Source of the DNA: Stackebrandtia albiflava
Lineage (GTDB): Bacteria > Actinomycetota > Actinomycetes > Mycobacteriales > Micromonosporaceae
DNA length: 64,000 nucleotides
Direction of reading: 5' to 3'
NCBI RefSeq assembly: GCF_007994225.1
Contig: NZ_VLLL01000006.1
Coordinates: 868,001 to 932,000, forward strand
Positions 8,708 through 17,738 of the stretch are shown here, piece after piece. The notes under the pieces are model-generated. The model ran no database searches. It was not told the DNA's origin and saw only the letters and a program-made list of their open reading frames with translations. The position numbers and the translations under genes were made by a program. The stretch's first letter is position 1. Each line of letters begins with the position of its first letter.

Positions 8708-11703
8708 GATTCCGCATCCTGGGTTCCCTGGAGGTGGTGGAGGACGCGGGTGAGCCGGTGACGATCGCGGGACGTCACCACCCGAGACTGCTGGGGCTGC
8801 TGCTGCTCGGCGCGAACCGGGTTCTGACGGCCGACCGTGCCGTGGAGGTGCTGTGGGGCGACGACCCGCCCGCCACCGCGACCCGGCAGGTGCAGAACAT
8901 CGCCGGGACACTACGCCGACGACTGGCGCCGGGGCTGTTGGAACGCGTCGGGAGCGGCTACCGCCTCAGCGTCGCCGACGACCGGCTGGACGCCGCGGTG
9001 TTCACCGCGGCGGTGACGGCGGCCCGTGGGCATCGGGAACGGGGCGACGCGGCGGAGGCGTGGCGCGTCCTGGACGCCGGCCTGTCGGTCTGGCGCGGCC
9101 CCGTGCTCGCGGACCTCTCCGGGCTGTCGCACCTGACGGCACGACTGGAGCAGGAGCGGCTGTCGGCGATCGAGGATCGCGCGGAGCTCTCGCTCGTGTT
9201 GGGACGGGCCGAATCCGAGATCCCCCGGCTACGGGAACTGGCCGGCGAACACCCACTGCGGCAGAGCCTCGTCGGCGTGCTGATGCGGTCACTGCACCAG
9301 ACGGGCCGGACCGCCGAGGCGCTGGACGTCTACAACGAGTGCCGGACCCGGCTGGCGGACGAACTGGGCATCGACCCCGGTCGGCGACTCCGCGACCTGT
9401 ACACGGCGATCCTGCGGGACGAACCGGCGCCGGTGGAGAGTGTGCCCGCCGCGACGGTGTCCGATGCACCCGCCGCGCCGACCGTGCCACGACCCGCGCA
9501 ACTCCCGCACCCGCCCGGCCGGTTCGTCGGCCGGGCGGCGGAGCTGGCGATACTCGACACCCTGCCGCACCGCCCCGGCGGCGCCGTCGCCGCGATCACC
9601 GGTCAGGGCGGTGTCGGCAAGACCGCCCTGGCACTGCATTGGGCGCATCGTCACGCCACCGAGTTCCCGGACGGCCAGCTCTACCTCAACCTCCGCGGTT
9701 TCGACGACCGCCCGACCATGACGGTCTCCCACGCGCTGGCCGAACTGCTGCGGTCGCTCGGTCACGCCGACTCGGCCATTCCGGACGACCCGGAGACCGC
9801 GGCGACGCTGTGGCGTTCGACCTTGAACGACAAGCGTGCCTTCATCCTGTTCGACAACGCACTGGACGCCGCGCAACTGCGCCCGCTGCTGCCGGGTTCC
9901 GGTGAGAACCTCATCGTGGTGACCAGCCGGAACCGGCTCACCGGCCTGGTCGCCCTCGACGACGCGATCCCGATCCCGTTGCCCGGGCTGGCATCGGAGG
10001 ACTCCCGCGCCCTGCTGCGCGAGATCCTGCCGGGTGACCCGCCCGCTTCGGCCCTGGACCGGCTGGCGGAGCGGTGCGAACATCTGCCGTTGGCCCTGCG
10101 GATCGCCGCCGCGAACCTGTTGGCCGGTACCCGGACGATCGACGACTACGTGCGCGGTCTGGACGACGACCGGATCGCGGAACTGGCGCTCGCCGACGAA
10201 CCCGGCTCCGGCATCGCCGCCACCATCACGGCGTCGGTGGCGACCATGCCCGAGCCGATCGCCCGTGGGCTCGCGGTCCTGGGCATGCTGCCGGGCACCG
10301 ACTTCACCGCCTCACTGGCGGCGGCCGTGCTGCCCGACGGCTCACCCGACGCCGGAGCCGTGCTGGAGCGGTTGAGCGCGAATCACCTGGTGGAGCTCCA
10401 TTCCACCGGACGGTATCGCATGCACGACCTGGTGCGGTGGTACGCCAACCGTATGGCCGACCGGATCCTGTCGGAGGCCGAACGCTTCGACGTCCGGGAC
10501 CGCGCCATCGAGTGGTGCTACGGAAATCGTGGCAGCGTCCAACTCCCCGACTACGACAACGTGATGCTCACCTGCCGTGCCTTCGCGGACCATCCGGGCA
10601 GCTGGCGGGGAACGCTCGGGCTCACCCGCGCCGTCAATCGCGGTTATCGGGTCGCGGCACTGCGAAAGCTGTTCGCCGAGATCTTGTCGGCGGCCGAACG
10701 GGCCCACGACATCGAGGGCCGCACCAAGATGACGGCCATGGTCGGCGCCACGTACTGGGCCCTGGGCAATCTCGAGGAGGCACTGGACTACAAGCTGCGG
10801 GCCGTGGAACTGGCGGAGGAACTCGACGACGACCTGACACGCCAGGTGACCCTGGCCAACTGCAGCGTGGTGCTCATGTCGAACTGCCGGTTCGCCGAGG
10901 CGGAGGAGATGTCGCTGCGGTGTAGGAAGTTCATTCCACCTGACGATCTGCGCAGAATCCGGACCTGGCACATACAGCTCGTCGGCACCCGGCTTCGACT
11001 CGGCAGGTTCGCGGCGGCGGAGGAGGACGTACAGCGCTCGTTGGAGATCTCGGCGATGCTCGACGACCCGGGTCTCTATGCCGCCACGCACGTCGCCGCG
11101 GCGGACTTCATGGTGACGACTCGACGGATCGCGTCGGCCCGGCGGCACATCGCCGAGGCGCTGACATTGGCGGAGTCCGTCGATTCGCACCGGGACCTGA
11201 TGCAGGTCGTGGAGGTCAGGGCCAGACTGCACGTCCTGCTCAACGAGGGTGAAGCGGCCCTCGGCGACTATCGAGAGGTGGCGGATCTCGCGTCGCAGAC
11301 CGGTGACAGGTTGTTCGAGTGCATGGCTCACCAGGGGCTGGCGATGGTGTCCGCACGGGCCGGTGACACCGGAACGGCGCTGCGGCACATCGACACCGCC
11401 GCGAAGCTCAACGAGACCGTCCGGCACCGGGGAGTCGCGGCGGACCTGGAGATGGCACGTGCCGCCGTGGCGATCGCCGCCGGGAACCCGGACGTCGCTC
11501 TCGTCCACGGACGCCGGGCGCTCCACGAACACCGGGAGATCGGGCAGCGGTTGAGTACCGGCGAGGCGTGGGAACTGTTGGCGCGGGCCCACTCGGCGGT
11601 GGGAGACCGGGAGGCCGCCCGCAACGCCTGGCGGGCCGCGTACGAGATCTACACCGATCTGGGCCTGCCGGACGCCGAGCGGCTCGCGGACTCGCCGTCC
11701 TGA
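8704..11703 (+). CDS. AfsR-type SARP regulator with NB-ARC ATPase and TPR repeats (second of pair)
   Basis: A 999-aa paralogue of the preceding protein with the same order of domains: winged helix (MRFRILGSLEVVED), activation domain, NB-ARC (GQGGVGKTAL with Lys306, AFILFDNALDAAQL, LPLALRIAA, MHD at 573-575) and TPR-like C-terminus. Both share the DGQLY-LRGF block after Walker A. ATGA overlap at 8704-8707 gives translational coupling, so equimolar production and hetero-oligomers are plausible. The TPR regions diverge most, suggesting the two sense different partners or DNA-bound ligands. No biosynthetic cluster is beside them, so the targets are unknown. Repeat element R2 lies right after the stop. 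Confidence 0.92.
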   Translation: MRFRILGSLEVVEDAGEPVTIAGRHHPRLLGLLLLGANRVLTADRAVEVLWGDDPPATATRQVQNIAGTLRRRLAPGLLERVGSGYRLSVADDRLDAAVFTAAVTAARGHRERGDAAEAWRVLDAGLSVWRGPVLADLSGLSHLTARLEQERLSAIEDRAELSLVLGRAESEIPRLRELAGEHPLRQSLVGVLMRSLHQTGRTAEALDVYNECRTRLADELGIDPGRRLRDLYTAILRDEPAPVESVPAATVSDAPAAPTVPRPAQLPHPPGRFVGRAAELAILDTLPHRPGGAVAAITGQGGVGKTALALHWAHRHATEFPDGQLYLNLRGFDDRPTMTVSHALAELLRSLGHADSAIPDDPETAATLWRSTLNDKRAFILFDNALDAAQLRPLLPGSGENLIVVTSRNRLTGLVALDDAIPIPLPGLASEDSRALLREILPGDPPASALDRLAERCEHLPLALRIAAANLLAGTRTIDDYVRGLDDDRIAELALADEPGSGIAATITASVATMPEPIARGLAVLGMLPGTDFTASLAAAVLPDGSPDAGAVLERLSANHLVELHSTGRYRMHDLVRWYANRMADRILSEAERFDVRDRAIEWCYGNRGSVQLPDYDNVMLTCRAFADHPGSWRGTLGLTRAVNRGYRVAALRKLFAEILSAAERAHDIEGRTKMTAMVGATYWALGNLEEALDYKLRAVELAEELDDDLTRQVTLANCSVVLMSNCRFAEAEEMSLRCRKFIPPDDLRRIRTWHIQLVGTRLRLGRFAAAEEDVQRSLEISAMLDDPGLYAATHVAAADFMVTTRRIASARRHIAEALTLAESVDSHRDLMQVVEVRARLHVLLNEGEAALGDYREVADLASQTGDRLFECMAHQGLAMVSARAGDTGTALRHIDTAAKLNETVRHRGVAADLEMARAAVAIAAGNPDVALVHGRRALHEHREIGQRLSTGEAWELLARAHSAVGDREAARNAWRAAYEIYTDLGLPDAERLADSPS

Positions 11704-11743
11704 CCGGGCCGGCAGGTGCCCCGCTCGGAGCCTCCTCTCATTC

Positions 11744-11889
11744 CGCTTGGTCCCCGCCGTGGGCGGCTTGGTCCCCGGGAAATCGGTATGAACGGATACG
11801 AAACAGACAAATCGGTCCACAGATGTCGACCGGGCGGGGACCAAGCGCGACCGGGCGGGGACCAAGCGCGACCGGGAGGGGACCAAGCG
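11744..11889. repeat. Phased inverted repeat element R2 (21-bp period)
   Basis: The largest copy. Left units are at 11744-11758 and 11765-11779. Right units in inverse orientation are at 11833-11847, 11854-11868 and 11875-11889. All neighbouring starts are 21 bp apart. Right-side linkers read CGACCG twice. It lies between convergent genes (SARP stop at 11703, HxlR stop at 11938), and the 53-bp centre is AT-richer than the flanks. Confidence 0.9.
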
Positions 11890-11937
11890 GTCGGGGAAGG
11901 CGGAGGGTGGGGGCGGGGTTCGGGCGGTCGGGCCGGG

Positions 11938-12309
11938 TCAGTCCTCGTGCCCGACGTGGGCGAGCTCGGCGGGGACGCCTCGGACGGACTCGATGTGGCG
12001 GATGTTCCACCTGCCCCATTCGCCCAACGGCGCCAACGCCTCGTTGAGGGCCCGTCCCTCCTCGGTGAGTGAGTACTCCACTCTGGGCGGTACCTCGGCG
12101 TACACCCGCCGCGCGACGATGCCGTCTGCTTCGAGCTCGCGCAACTGCTGGACGAGCATCTTCTCGCTCACTCCCGGCAGTTCGCGGCGCAGTTCGCCGA
12201 ACCGCCGCACCCCGTCGGCGAGGCCCCACAGGATCAGGCCCTTCCACTTGCCGCCGACGACGTCCATGGCCGCGTCGATTCCGCAGATGTACGGCAGATT
12301 CCTCGCCAT
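11938..12309 (-). CDS. HxlR family winged-helix transcriptional regulator
   Basis: A 123-aa MarR-like dimeric regulator of the HxlR family. Diagnostic segments are the opening MARNLPYICGIDAAMDVVGG, KWKGLILWGL, FGELRRELPGVSEKMLVQQL and REVYxE-like VYAEVPPRVEYSLTEEGRAL, all at normal positions and length. The Cys at residue 9 matches the N-terminal cysteine many family members use to sense electrophiles or disulfide stress. The ATG at 12309 is chosen; a GTG at 12324 in frame is an alternative, and neither has a clean Shine-Dalgarno. Inverted repeats of ACGGTAC lie just upstream and suggest autoregulation. No oxidoreductase or efflux gene sits beside it. Confidence 0.88.
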   Translation of the reverse strand: MARNLPYICGIDAAMDVVGGKWKGLILWGLADGVRRFGELRRELPGVSEKMLVQQLRELEADGIVARRVYAEVPPRVEYSLTEEGRALNEALAPLGEWGRWNIRHIESVRGVPAELAHVGHED

Positions 12310-12331
12310 GACCTCGACACTCACCTCTTCA

Positions 12332-12370
12332 ACGGTACGGAACAGAACAGCGGTACCGTATCGACGGTAC
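12332..12370. promoter_or_regulatory. Candidate HxlR operator (ACGGTAC half-sites)
   Basis: A perfect inverted repeat GTACCGT-N4-ACGGTAC lies at 12353-12370, and another ACGGTAC half-site is at 12332-12338. This sits immediately upstream of the hxlR-type gene and is the strongest operator-like dyad in the gap. The remaining bases to 12750 (about 380 bp) hold no other gene I can support. They must include the promoter of the lipid-transport operon, for which I see no confident hexamers. Confidence 0.6.
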
Positions 12371-12750
12371 TGCACCGACGGTCCGCCCCGAGGTGCCCGT
12401 ACTCCACCACTGACTGCGGGGTCGCAGCCGGGCGCGGTGCCGGGCGGCGGTTGGAAGACCATCACGCGCGACGCGGCGCACCCCGGGACACCACTGTGGC
12501 TTGTGGATCGATCGGTCGTCACGGCCCGTCGGCAGCCGACCCGTCCCGCCCGTCCCCAACCGACCGTCACGGCGGAGACCGGCCGCCGAACCCGCGGCGG
12601 TCGTGGCCCGGTGACGGCGGTTCTCGCCGTTACGAGACTGTGATCCACGTCCCCTTCTTGTCACCCGGGAGGTTCGCTAAGCTGCCGTGATCAGCCGGAC
12701 GCCCTCCCCCACCACCGGCCATCCCCGGCGCCCGGCGGAAAGGTCCCTCC

Positions 12751-13551
12751 ATGGGCGTCGGTGCCGAAGTCGTCGGACTGACCAAGTCGTTCGGTGAACA
12801 GACCGTCTGGTCCGATGTGACGCTGACCGTCCCCGCCGGGGACATCACGGTGTTGCTCGGTCCGTCCGGCACCGGCAAGTCGGTGTTCCTGAAGACGCTG
12901 ATCGGCCTGCTGCGACCCGACCGGGGCAGGGTGTACATCGACGGCAGCGAGCTCACCGCGATGCGGGACCGAGAACTGTACGAGGTGCGGAAGCGCTGCG
13001 GCGTCCTGTTCCAGGACGGCGCCCTGTTCGGGTCGATGACGGTGTACGACAACATCGCCTTCCCGCTGCGGGAGCACACCCGCAAGACCGAGGCCGAGAT
13101 CCGCAGGATCGTCTCGGCCCGCCTGGAACTGGTGGGCATGACCGGGGACGAGGACAAACTCCCCTCCGAGATCTCCGGCGGGATGCGCAAACGCGCCGGA
13201 CTGGCCCGCGCGCTCGTGATGGACCCCGAACTCATCCTCTGCGATGAACCGGACTCCGGCCTCGACCCGGTGCGTACCGCCTTCCTCGGCAAACTGATCG
13301 CCGACCTCAACGCCGAGACCGGCGCGACGTTCCTCATCGTCACCCACGACATCAACACCGCGCGCACCCTGCCCGACCACATCGGGATGCTCTACCGGGG
13401 CGAACTGATCGCGTTCGCGTCGAGGGAGGAGATCCTGGCGTCGCGGGAACCCGTCGTCCACCAGTTCCTCACCGCCGGACTCGACGGACCCATCGGGATG
13501 GCCGAGGAGAAGGACGCCGAGGAGACCCGGTCGGTGGAGGCCCGCCGATGA
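12751..13551 (+). CDS. Mce/Mla-type lipid transporter, ATP-binding protein
   Basis: A 266-aa ABC ATPase that powers MlaE/YrbE permeases in lipid or sterol import (MlaF/Mkl/MceG group). Walker A GPSGTGKS has Lys43, the ABC signature ISGGMRKRAGLARAL begins at about 141 (the SGGMxKR form is characteristic of this group), Walker B is LILCDEPDSGLDPV with Asp165/Glu166, and the switch His is in VTHD. The short C-terminal extension (AEEKDAEETRSVEARR) is charged. Start at 12751 has GGAAAGG upstream. It overlaps the first permease gene by ATGA, so it belongs to a four-gene transport operon. mkl-type genes near rplJL are typical of actinobacteria. Confidence 0.93.
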   Translation: MGVGAEVVGLTKSFGEQTVWSDVTLTVPAGDITVLLGPSGTGKSVFLKTLIGLLRPDRGRVYIDGSELTAMRDRELYEVRKRCGVLFQDGALFGSMTVYDNIAFPLREHTRKTEAEIRRIVSARLELVGMTGDEDKLPSEISGGMRKRAGLARALVMDPELILCDEPDSGLDPVRTAFLGKLIADLNAETGATFLIVTHDINTARTLPDHIGMLYRGELIAFASREEILASREPVVHQFLTAGLDGPIGMAEEKDAEETRSVEARR

Positions 13552-14306
13552 GGCCGCTCGTCGGGCTCGGCCGGTTCACCGGGTTCTGCGCCGACGTGTT
13601 CAAGGCCGTGCCGAAGCGCCCGTTCCAGTGGGGTGAGACGGTCCGGCAGGCGTGGTTCATCGCCAGTGTCTCGATCCTGCCGACCGCGCTGGTGGCGATC
13701 CCGTTCGGCGCGGTCATCGCGCTGCAGCTCGGTTCGCTGTCGCGGCAGATCGGCGCGGAGTCGTTCGCGGGCGCCGCCAGCGTCCTCGCCGTGGTGCGGG
13801 AGGCCGGCCCCATCGTCACCGCCCTGCTCATCGCGGGCGCCGGTGGCTCCGCCATGTGCGCGGATCTGGGTGCCCGCAAGATCCGCGAGGAACTGGACGC
13901 CATGCAGACCCTCGGCGTCGACCCGGTGCAACGCCTCGTGGTGCCCCGGATGATCGCCGGAGCGGTGGTCGCGGTGCTGCTGAACGGCGTCGTCTCGGCG
14001 GTCGGCATCGCCGGCGGCTACCTGTTCAACGTCTACATGCAGGGCGGCACACCCGGCGCCTACCTGGCGAGCTTCGCCGCCCTGGGCCAGGTCGCCGACC
14101 TGGTGAGCGCGCAGGTGCGTGCCTTCGTGTTCGGGATCGTGGCGGCGCTCATCGCGTGCTATCTGGGCATGAACGCCAAGGGCGGCCCCAAGGGCGTCGG
14201 CCAGGCGGTCAACACCTCGGTGGTGGTCAGCTTCATGGTGCTGTTCGCGGTCAACTTCGTGATGGTCGCGCTGTACTTCCAACTGGTCCCGCAGAAGGGA
14301 TCCTGA
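13548..14306 (+). CDS. MlaE/YrbE family permease A of the Mce system
   Basis: A 252-aa integral membrane permease with about five to six helices. The MlaE family core is seen in PFGAVIALQLGSLSRQIGAE, VREAGPIVTALLIAGAGGSA and the conserved cytoplasmic loop ELDAMQTLGVDPVQRLVVPR (EIDAM-type motif that contacts the ATPase). It is translationally coupled to the ATPase gene by a four-base overlap and followed one base later by a second permease gene. Together they form the heterodimeric membrane channel for lipids delivered by the MCE protein. Confidence 0.93.
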   Translation: MRPLVGLGRFTGFCADVFKAVPKRPFQWGETVRQAWFIASVSILPTALVAIPFGAVIALQLGSLSRQIGAESFAGAASVLAVVREAGPIVTALLIAGAGGSAMCADLGARKIREELDAMQTLGVDPVQRLVVPRMIAGAVVAVLLNGVVSAVGIAGGYLFNVYMQGGTPGAYLASFAALGQVADLVSAQVRAFVFGIVAALIACYLGMNAKGGPKGVGQAVNTSVVVSFMVLFAVNFVMVALYFQLVPQKGS

Positions 14307-14307
14307 C

Positions 14308-15096
14308 ATGTTGACCACATTGGGCACCCAACTGCTGTTCTACCTGCGGGCCATCGCGTGGATGCCGAAGGCGGCGGTCCGCTACCGCCGCGAGGTGTAC
14401 CGGCTGCTGGGCGAGGTCAGCTTCGGAGTCGGCGGCCTGACGGTCGTCGGCGGCACCGTCGGCGTCGTGGTGTTCCTGACCTTCTTCACCGGCACCGAGG
14501 TGGGACTCCAGGGTTACCAGGCGCTCAACCAGGTCGGCACCAGCGCGTTCACCGGATTCATCTCTGCGTACTTCAACACCAGGGAGATCGCGCCGCTGGT
14601 GGCGGGTATCGCGCTGTCGGCGACGGTCGGCGCCGGCTTCACCGCGCAACTCGGCGCCATGCGGGTGAACGAGGAGGTGGACGCCCTGGAGGTCATGGGC
14701 GTTCGGTCGCTCCCGTACCTGGTGACCACCCGGATGATCGCCGGCCTGCTGGCGGCCGTCCCGTTGTACGTGTTGGCGCTGCTGTCCAGCTACGTCGCGA
14801 CCCGGGGCGTCGCGACACTCTACTTCGGTCAGTCCACCGGCACCTACGACCACTACTTCTCGACGTTCCTGGTGTCCACGGACGTGTGGTGGTCGTTCGG
14901 CAAGGTGGTCGTGTTCGCAGTCATCGTCATCGGTGTCCACTGTTTTTACGGCTACCACGCCACCGGCGGCCCCGCCGGAGTCGGTGTCGCGGTCGGGCGG
15001 GCCGTCCGCACCGCCATCGTCGCAGTTAACATCGTCGATTTCTTTGTATCCTTGGCGGTCTGGGGCGCCACCACCACGGTGAGGATTGTCGGATGA
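14308..15096 (+). CDS. MlaE/YrbE family permease B of the Mce system
   Basis: A 262-aa permease homologous to its neighbour. Family hallmarks include QLGAMRVNEEVDALEVMGVR (the EVDALEVMGV loop) and the glycine-rich helix GYHATGGPAGVGVAVGRAVR near the C-terminus. About six hydrophobic segments are visible. It starts one base after the permease A stop and overlaps the MCE gene by ATGA at 15093-15096, so all four genes of the transporter are tightly coupled. Pairs of YrbE proteins are the rule in actinobacterial mce loci. Confidence 0.93.
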   Translation: MLTTLGTQLLFYLRAIAWMPKAAVRYRREVYRLLGEVSFGVGGLTVVGGTVGVVVFLTFFTGTEVGLQGYQALNQVGTSAFTGFISAYFNTREIAPLVAGIALSATVGAGFTAQLGAMRVNEEVDALEVMGVRSLPYLVTTRMIAGLLAAVPLYVLALLSSYVATRGVATLYFGQSTGTYDHYFSTFLVSTDVWWSFGKVVVFAVIVIGVHCFYGYHATGGPAGVGVAVGRAVRTAIVAVNIVDFFVSLAVWGATTTVRIVG

Positions 15097-16445
15097 GAGA
15101 ACGCATCGCCGGCCTGGGCTTCCTCGTCGTGCTCGCCGCACTGCTGGGCCTGTGCGTCGCGGCCTACGCGAAGGTGTTCACGCCGGTCGTCGGCATCACA
15201 GTCCACGCCGACACGGCCGGACTCCAGATGTCCAAGGGCGCCGACGTCAAACTGCACGGCGTCCTGGTGGGGGAGGTGCGGGCGGTCGAGTCCACCGGAG
15301 ACGGCGCCGTGCTGACCCTCGGACTGGACCCGGTCGCCGCCGCGCGCATCCCGGCGGGCGTCACCGCCAGACTGCTGCCCAAGACCGTGTTCGGCGAGAA
15401 GTACGTCGAACTCGTCCCACCGGCCGACCCCACCGGCGAACCCATCGCCGAGCACACCGTCATCGAGGTCGACCGGTCGCAGGCGGCCGTGGAACTGGGC
15501 GAGGTCCTCGACGGCGCCCTCCCGCTGCTGCGGGCCGTCCCACCGGAGAAGCTCGCCGTCACACTCACCTCCGTCGCCGACGCCCTCGACGGCCGTGGCG
15601 ACCGCCTCGGCGAGACCTTCGTGAAACTCGGCGACGTCGTCCGGCAGCTCAACGACGAGATGCCCGCGATCGAGGCCGACCTGGAACTGCTGGCCGCCGT
15701 CCTCGACGAGTACACCGGCGCACTGCCGGACCTGATCACCGTCCTGGAGAACCTGACGATCACCAACCGGACCGTCGTCGAACAGTCCGACCAACTTAAG
15801 TCGCTGTGGATGTCGACGGCCGACTTCGGCGACGACACCAGGATCTTCCTCGACCGGTACCAGGGCAGGCTCATCCAGTTCGCGGAGGTCACCGAACCGT
15901 TCCTGGAGGTGCTGGCCGCGTACTCGCCGCAGTACCCGTGCCTGTTCCAGGGACTGACCGCCCTCGAACCGGCCATCGTGGACTCGTTCTCCGGCGGGCG
16001 CCTCCACATCACCCTGGAGATCACCCGCGACAACGGCAAGTACGAGCCCGGCATGGACGAACCCGCCTGGGCCACCGGATACGGCCCCGACTGCCGCGGA
16101 CTCCCGGACCCCCAGACCCCCGGCGTGGAACGCCAGTTCGCCAACGGATACGACTACGCCACCGGCCGCGTCAACCTGCCGATCAACATCCCGGGACTCA
16201 CCGACGCGCTCGACTACGCCGACCCCTCCGACGCCGCCACCGGCACCGACACCGGGGACGGCGAGACCGACACCGGCTTCCTGCCGTTCGACCCCCGGAT
16301 GGGGTACGGAGGCACCGAGGAGGAGAAACAGTTGATCGTCCCGCTCGTCGCCGCGGCCACCGGAGTCGACGCGACCCGGGTCAGCGACACCGCGACCCTC
16401 CTGTGGGGACCCCTGTTGCGCGGGAACACCGTGTCGGTGCGGTGA
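15093..16445 (+). CDS. MCE family lipid-binding protein (single MCE subunit)
   Basis: A 450-aa exported protein held by an N-terminal helix (about 7-26, LGFLVVLAALLGLCVAAYAK). The MCE domain (about 35-115) shows LQMSKGADVKLHGVLVGEVR and LLPKTVFGEKYVELVPP. Helical and Asp-rich segments follow to a C-terminal domain with CLFQGLTALEPAI and RMGYGGTEEEKQL, as in MceA-type proteins. MCE proteins carry hydrophobic substrates from the cell exterior to the YrbE pair. Mycobacterial mce operons have six MCE genes; here there is only one before the operon ends, so the transporter may be a homo-oligomer or borrow subunits from elsewhere. Confidence 0.92.
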   Translation: MRERIAGLGFLVVLAALLGLCVAAYAKVFTPVVGITVHADTAGLQMSKGADVKLHGVLVGEVRAVESTGDGAVLTLGLDPVAAARIPAGVTARLLPKTVFGEKYVELVPPADPTGEPIAEHTVIEVDRSQAAVELGEVLDGALPLLRAVPPEKLAVTLTSVADALDGRGDRLGETFVKLGDVVRQLNDEMPAIEADLELLAAVLDEYTGALPDLITVLENLTITNRTVVEQSDQLKSLWMSTADFGDDTRIFLDRYQGRLIQFAEVTEPFLEVLAAYSPQYPCLFQGLTALEPAIVDSFSGGRLHITLEITRDNGKYEPGMDEPAWATGYGPDCRGLPDPQTPGVERQFANGYDYATGRVNLPINIPGLTDALDYADPSDAATGTDTGDGETDTGFLPFDPRMGYGGTEEEKQLIVPLVAAATGVDATRVSDTATLLWGPLLRGNTVSVR

Positions 16446-16462
16446 TTCCCCGTCGCGCGGGT

Positions 16463-16491
16463 GCAACCAATACACGACCGTCGCGCGTCAA
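16463..16491 (+). promoter_or_regulatory. ECF-type promoter P1 (GCAACC-N17-CGTCAA), leaderless
   Basis: GCAACC at 16463-16468 and CGTCAA at 16486-16491 are spaced 17 bp. The ATG of the lipoprotein gene (16498) lies only 7 bases after the -10 element, so transcription would start at or next to the start codon and give a leaderless mRNA. It is one of six similar promoters in the window. Confidence 0.62.
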
Positions 16492-16497
16492 CCAGAC

Positions 16498-17565
16498 ATG
16501 AAGCCCCTCCTCCTCCGTTGGCCCGTCGCGGTGTCGGGCGCCCTGTTGGCCGCCACCCTGCTCACGGCATGTGGCGGCGACGAACCCGAAGAGTCGGCGC
16601 TCGACTCCATCAACGAGGCCGTCCTCGACGCCATGCGGCTGGAAGCCGAGCTGCAGGGTGTCGTCAACCGGTTGACCGTCGACTGCATGACCGACGCCGG
16701 GTTCGACGTCCACCCGCTCGAACTGACCCAGGACCCGACCGAATGGCTCGAGGACGGCCAGTCGATCACCGAATCCGAGCCGCCGGGGTTGTACGAGATC
16801 CCCGTCAGCGTCGCCGAGGCCGAGGAGATCGGCCTCGACATCGGCCGCTACAACGACCCCGACTTCGACTGGGACGCGTACGAGGAGGAGCAGGGCGGCC
16901 CCGAGATGGGGCCCGACCCGTTCTGGGAGGAGATGTCCGACGCCTACCGGGAGGAGTACGAGAAGGCCCGGTACGGCGAGGAGTACTACGAGTACATGTA
17001 CTCCGAAGACCCGGAGACCTACGACGACCAGGCGGAGCCACCCGCCGAGGCCGGCTGTGCCGGTGACGTGCGCGGCAGGATCAGCGACGCCACCGGCACC
17101 GAGGACGGTTACGTCGAATGGCCCGACTCCCTGAACGACTGGGAGGCCCAGATCGAGATGTACGAGACCGAGGCCGTACTGACCGCCCAGGACGACTGGT
17201 CCGCCTGCGTCGAGGACCGCGGCCACCCCTACTTCGAGTTCAAGGACGGATCGCTCGACATGTGGTCCTACGTCAACTCGTTCTACGAGGGGATGGGCGA
17301 GATGGTCGACGAGACCGGCGAGGAACCCGCGCACGAGCCGCCACCGGGAGCGCCCTGGCCGTTCGAGGAGGCGTACGCCAAGGAGGTCGCGCTCGCCGTC
17401 GACATGGCCGAATGCTCAGACGAGACCGGGCTCCGCGAAACCCTCCAGACCGAGTGGGACAACACCATGGAGACCATGGCCGTCGAACACCAGGACGAGA
17501 TCTTCGCGTGGCACGACAAGCTGGAGACCGCGCTGGCCGAGGCACAGAAACTGCTCCAGAACTGA
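16498..17565 (+). CDS. Acidic lipoprotein of unknown function next to the Mce operon
   Basis: A 355-aa predicted lipoprotein with a signal peptide and lipobox LTAC, giving lipidated Cys25. The mature part is very acidic and tyrosine-rich (long D/E runs at about 115-175) with scattered cysteines (in VDCMTDAGFD, GCAGDVRG, SACVEDRG, AECSDETG) that could pair in disulfides. No named domain is recognised. It follows the MCE gene by 52 bp but has its own ECF-type promoter, and the ATG has no Shine-Dalgarno, which fits leaderless translation. Role unknown; a cell-envelope stress or lipid-transport accessory role is inference from the position and promoter. Confidence 0.8.
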   Translation: MKPLLLRWPVAVSGALLAATLLTACGGDEPEESALDSINEAVLDAMRLEAELQGVVNRLTVDCMTDAGFDVHPLELTQDPTEWLEDGQSITESEPPGLYEIPVSVAEAEEIGLDIGRYNDPDFDWDAYEEEQGGPEMGPDPFWEEMSDAYREEYEKARYGEEYYEYMYSEDPETYDDQAEPPAEAGCAGDVRGRISDATGTEDGYVEWPDSLNDWEAQIEMYETEAVLTAQDDWSACVEDRGHPYFEFKDGSLDMWSYVNSFYEGMGEMVDETGEEPAHEPPPGAPWPFEEAYAKEVALAVDMAECSDETGLRETLQTEWDNTMETMAVEHQDEIFAWHDKLETALAEAQKLLQN

Positions 17566-17738
17566 GCCGACGACCCCACCCGTGCCGGAACCGGCGGGCC
17601 ACCTGAGGACGGCCGCGGCGGCCCCGGCACGGTAGCATGGGCCGCTGCACCGAATCGGGTACGCGACACCGCCGGAACCGGCCCCGCCGCCCGATTCGGC
17701 ACCGAGGCATCCCGCATCACCGTTGAGGAGTTCGTCAC

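Noticed and set aside
11744-11889. Repeat clusters as a small CRISPR array
   Set aside because: Linkers between units are only 6 bp and nearly constant, clusters are inverted, and no cas gene is present.
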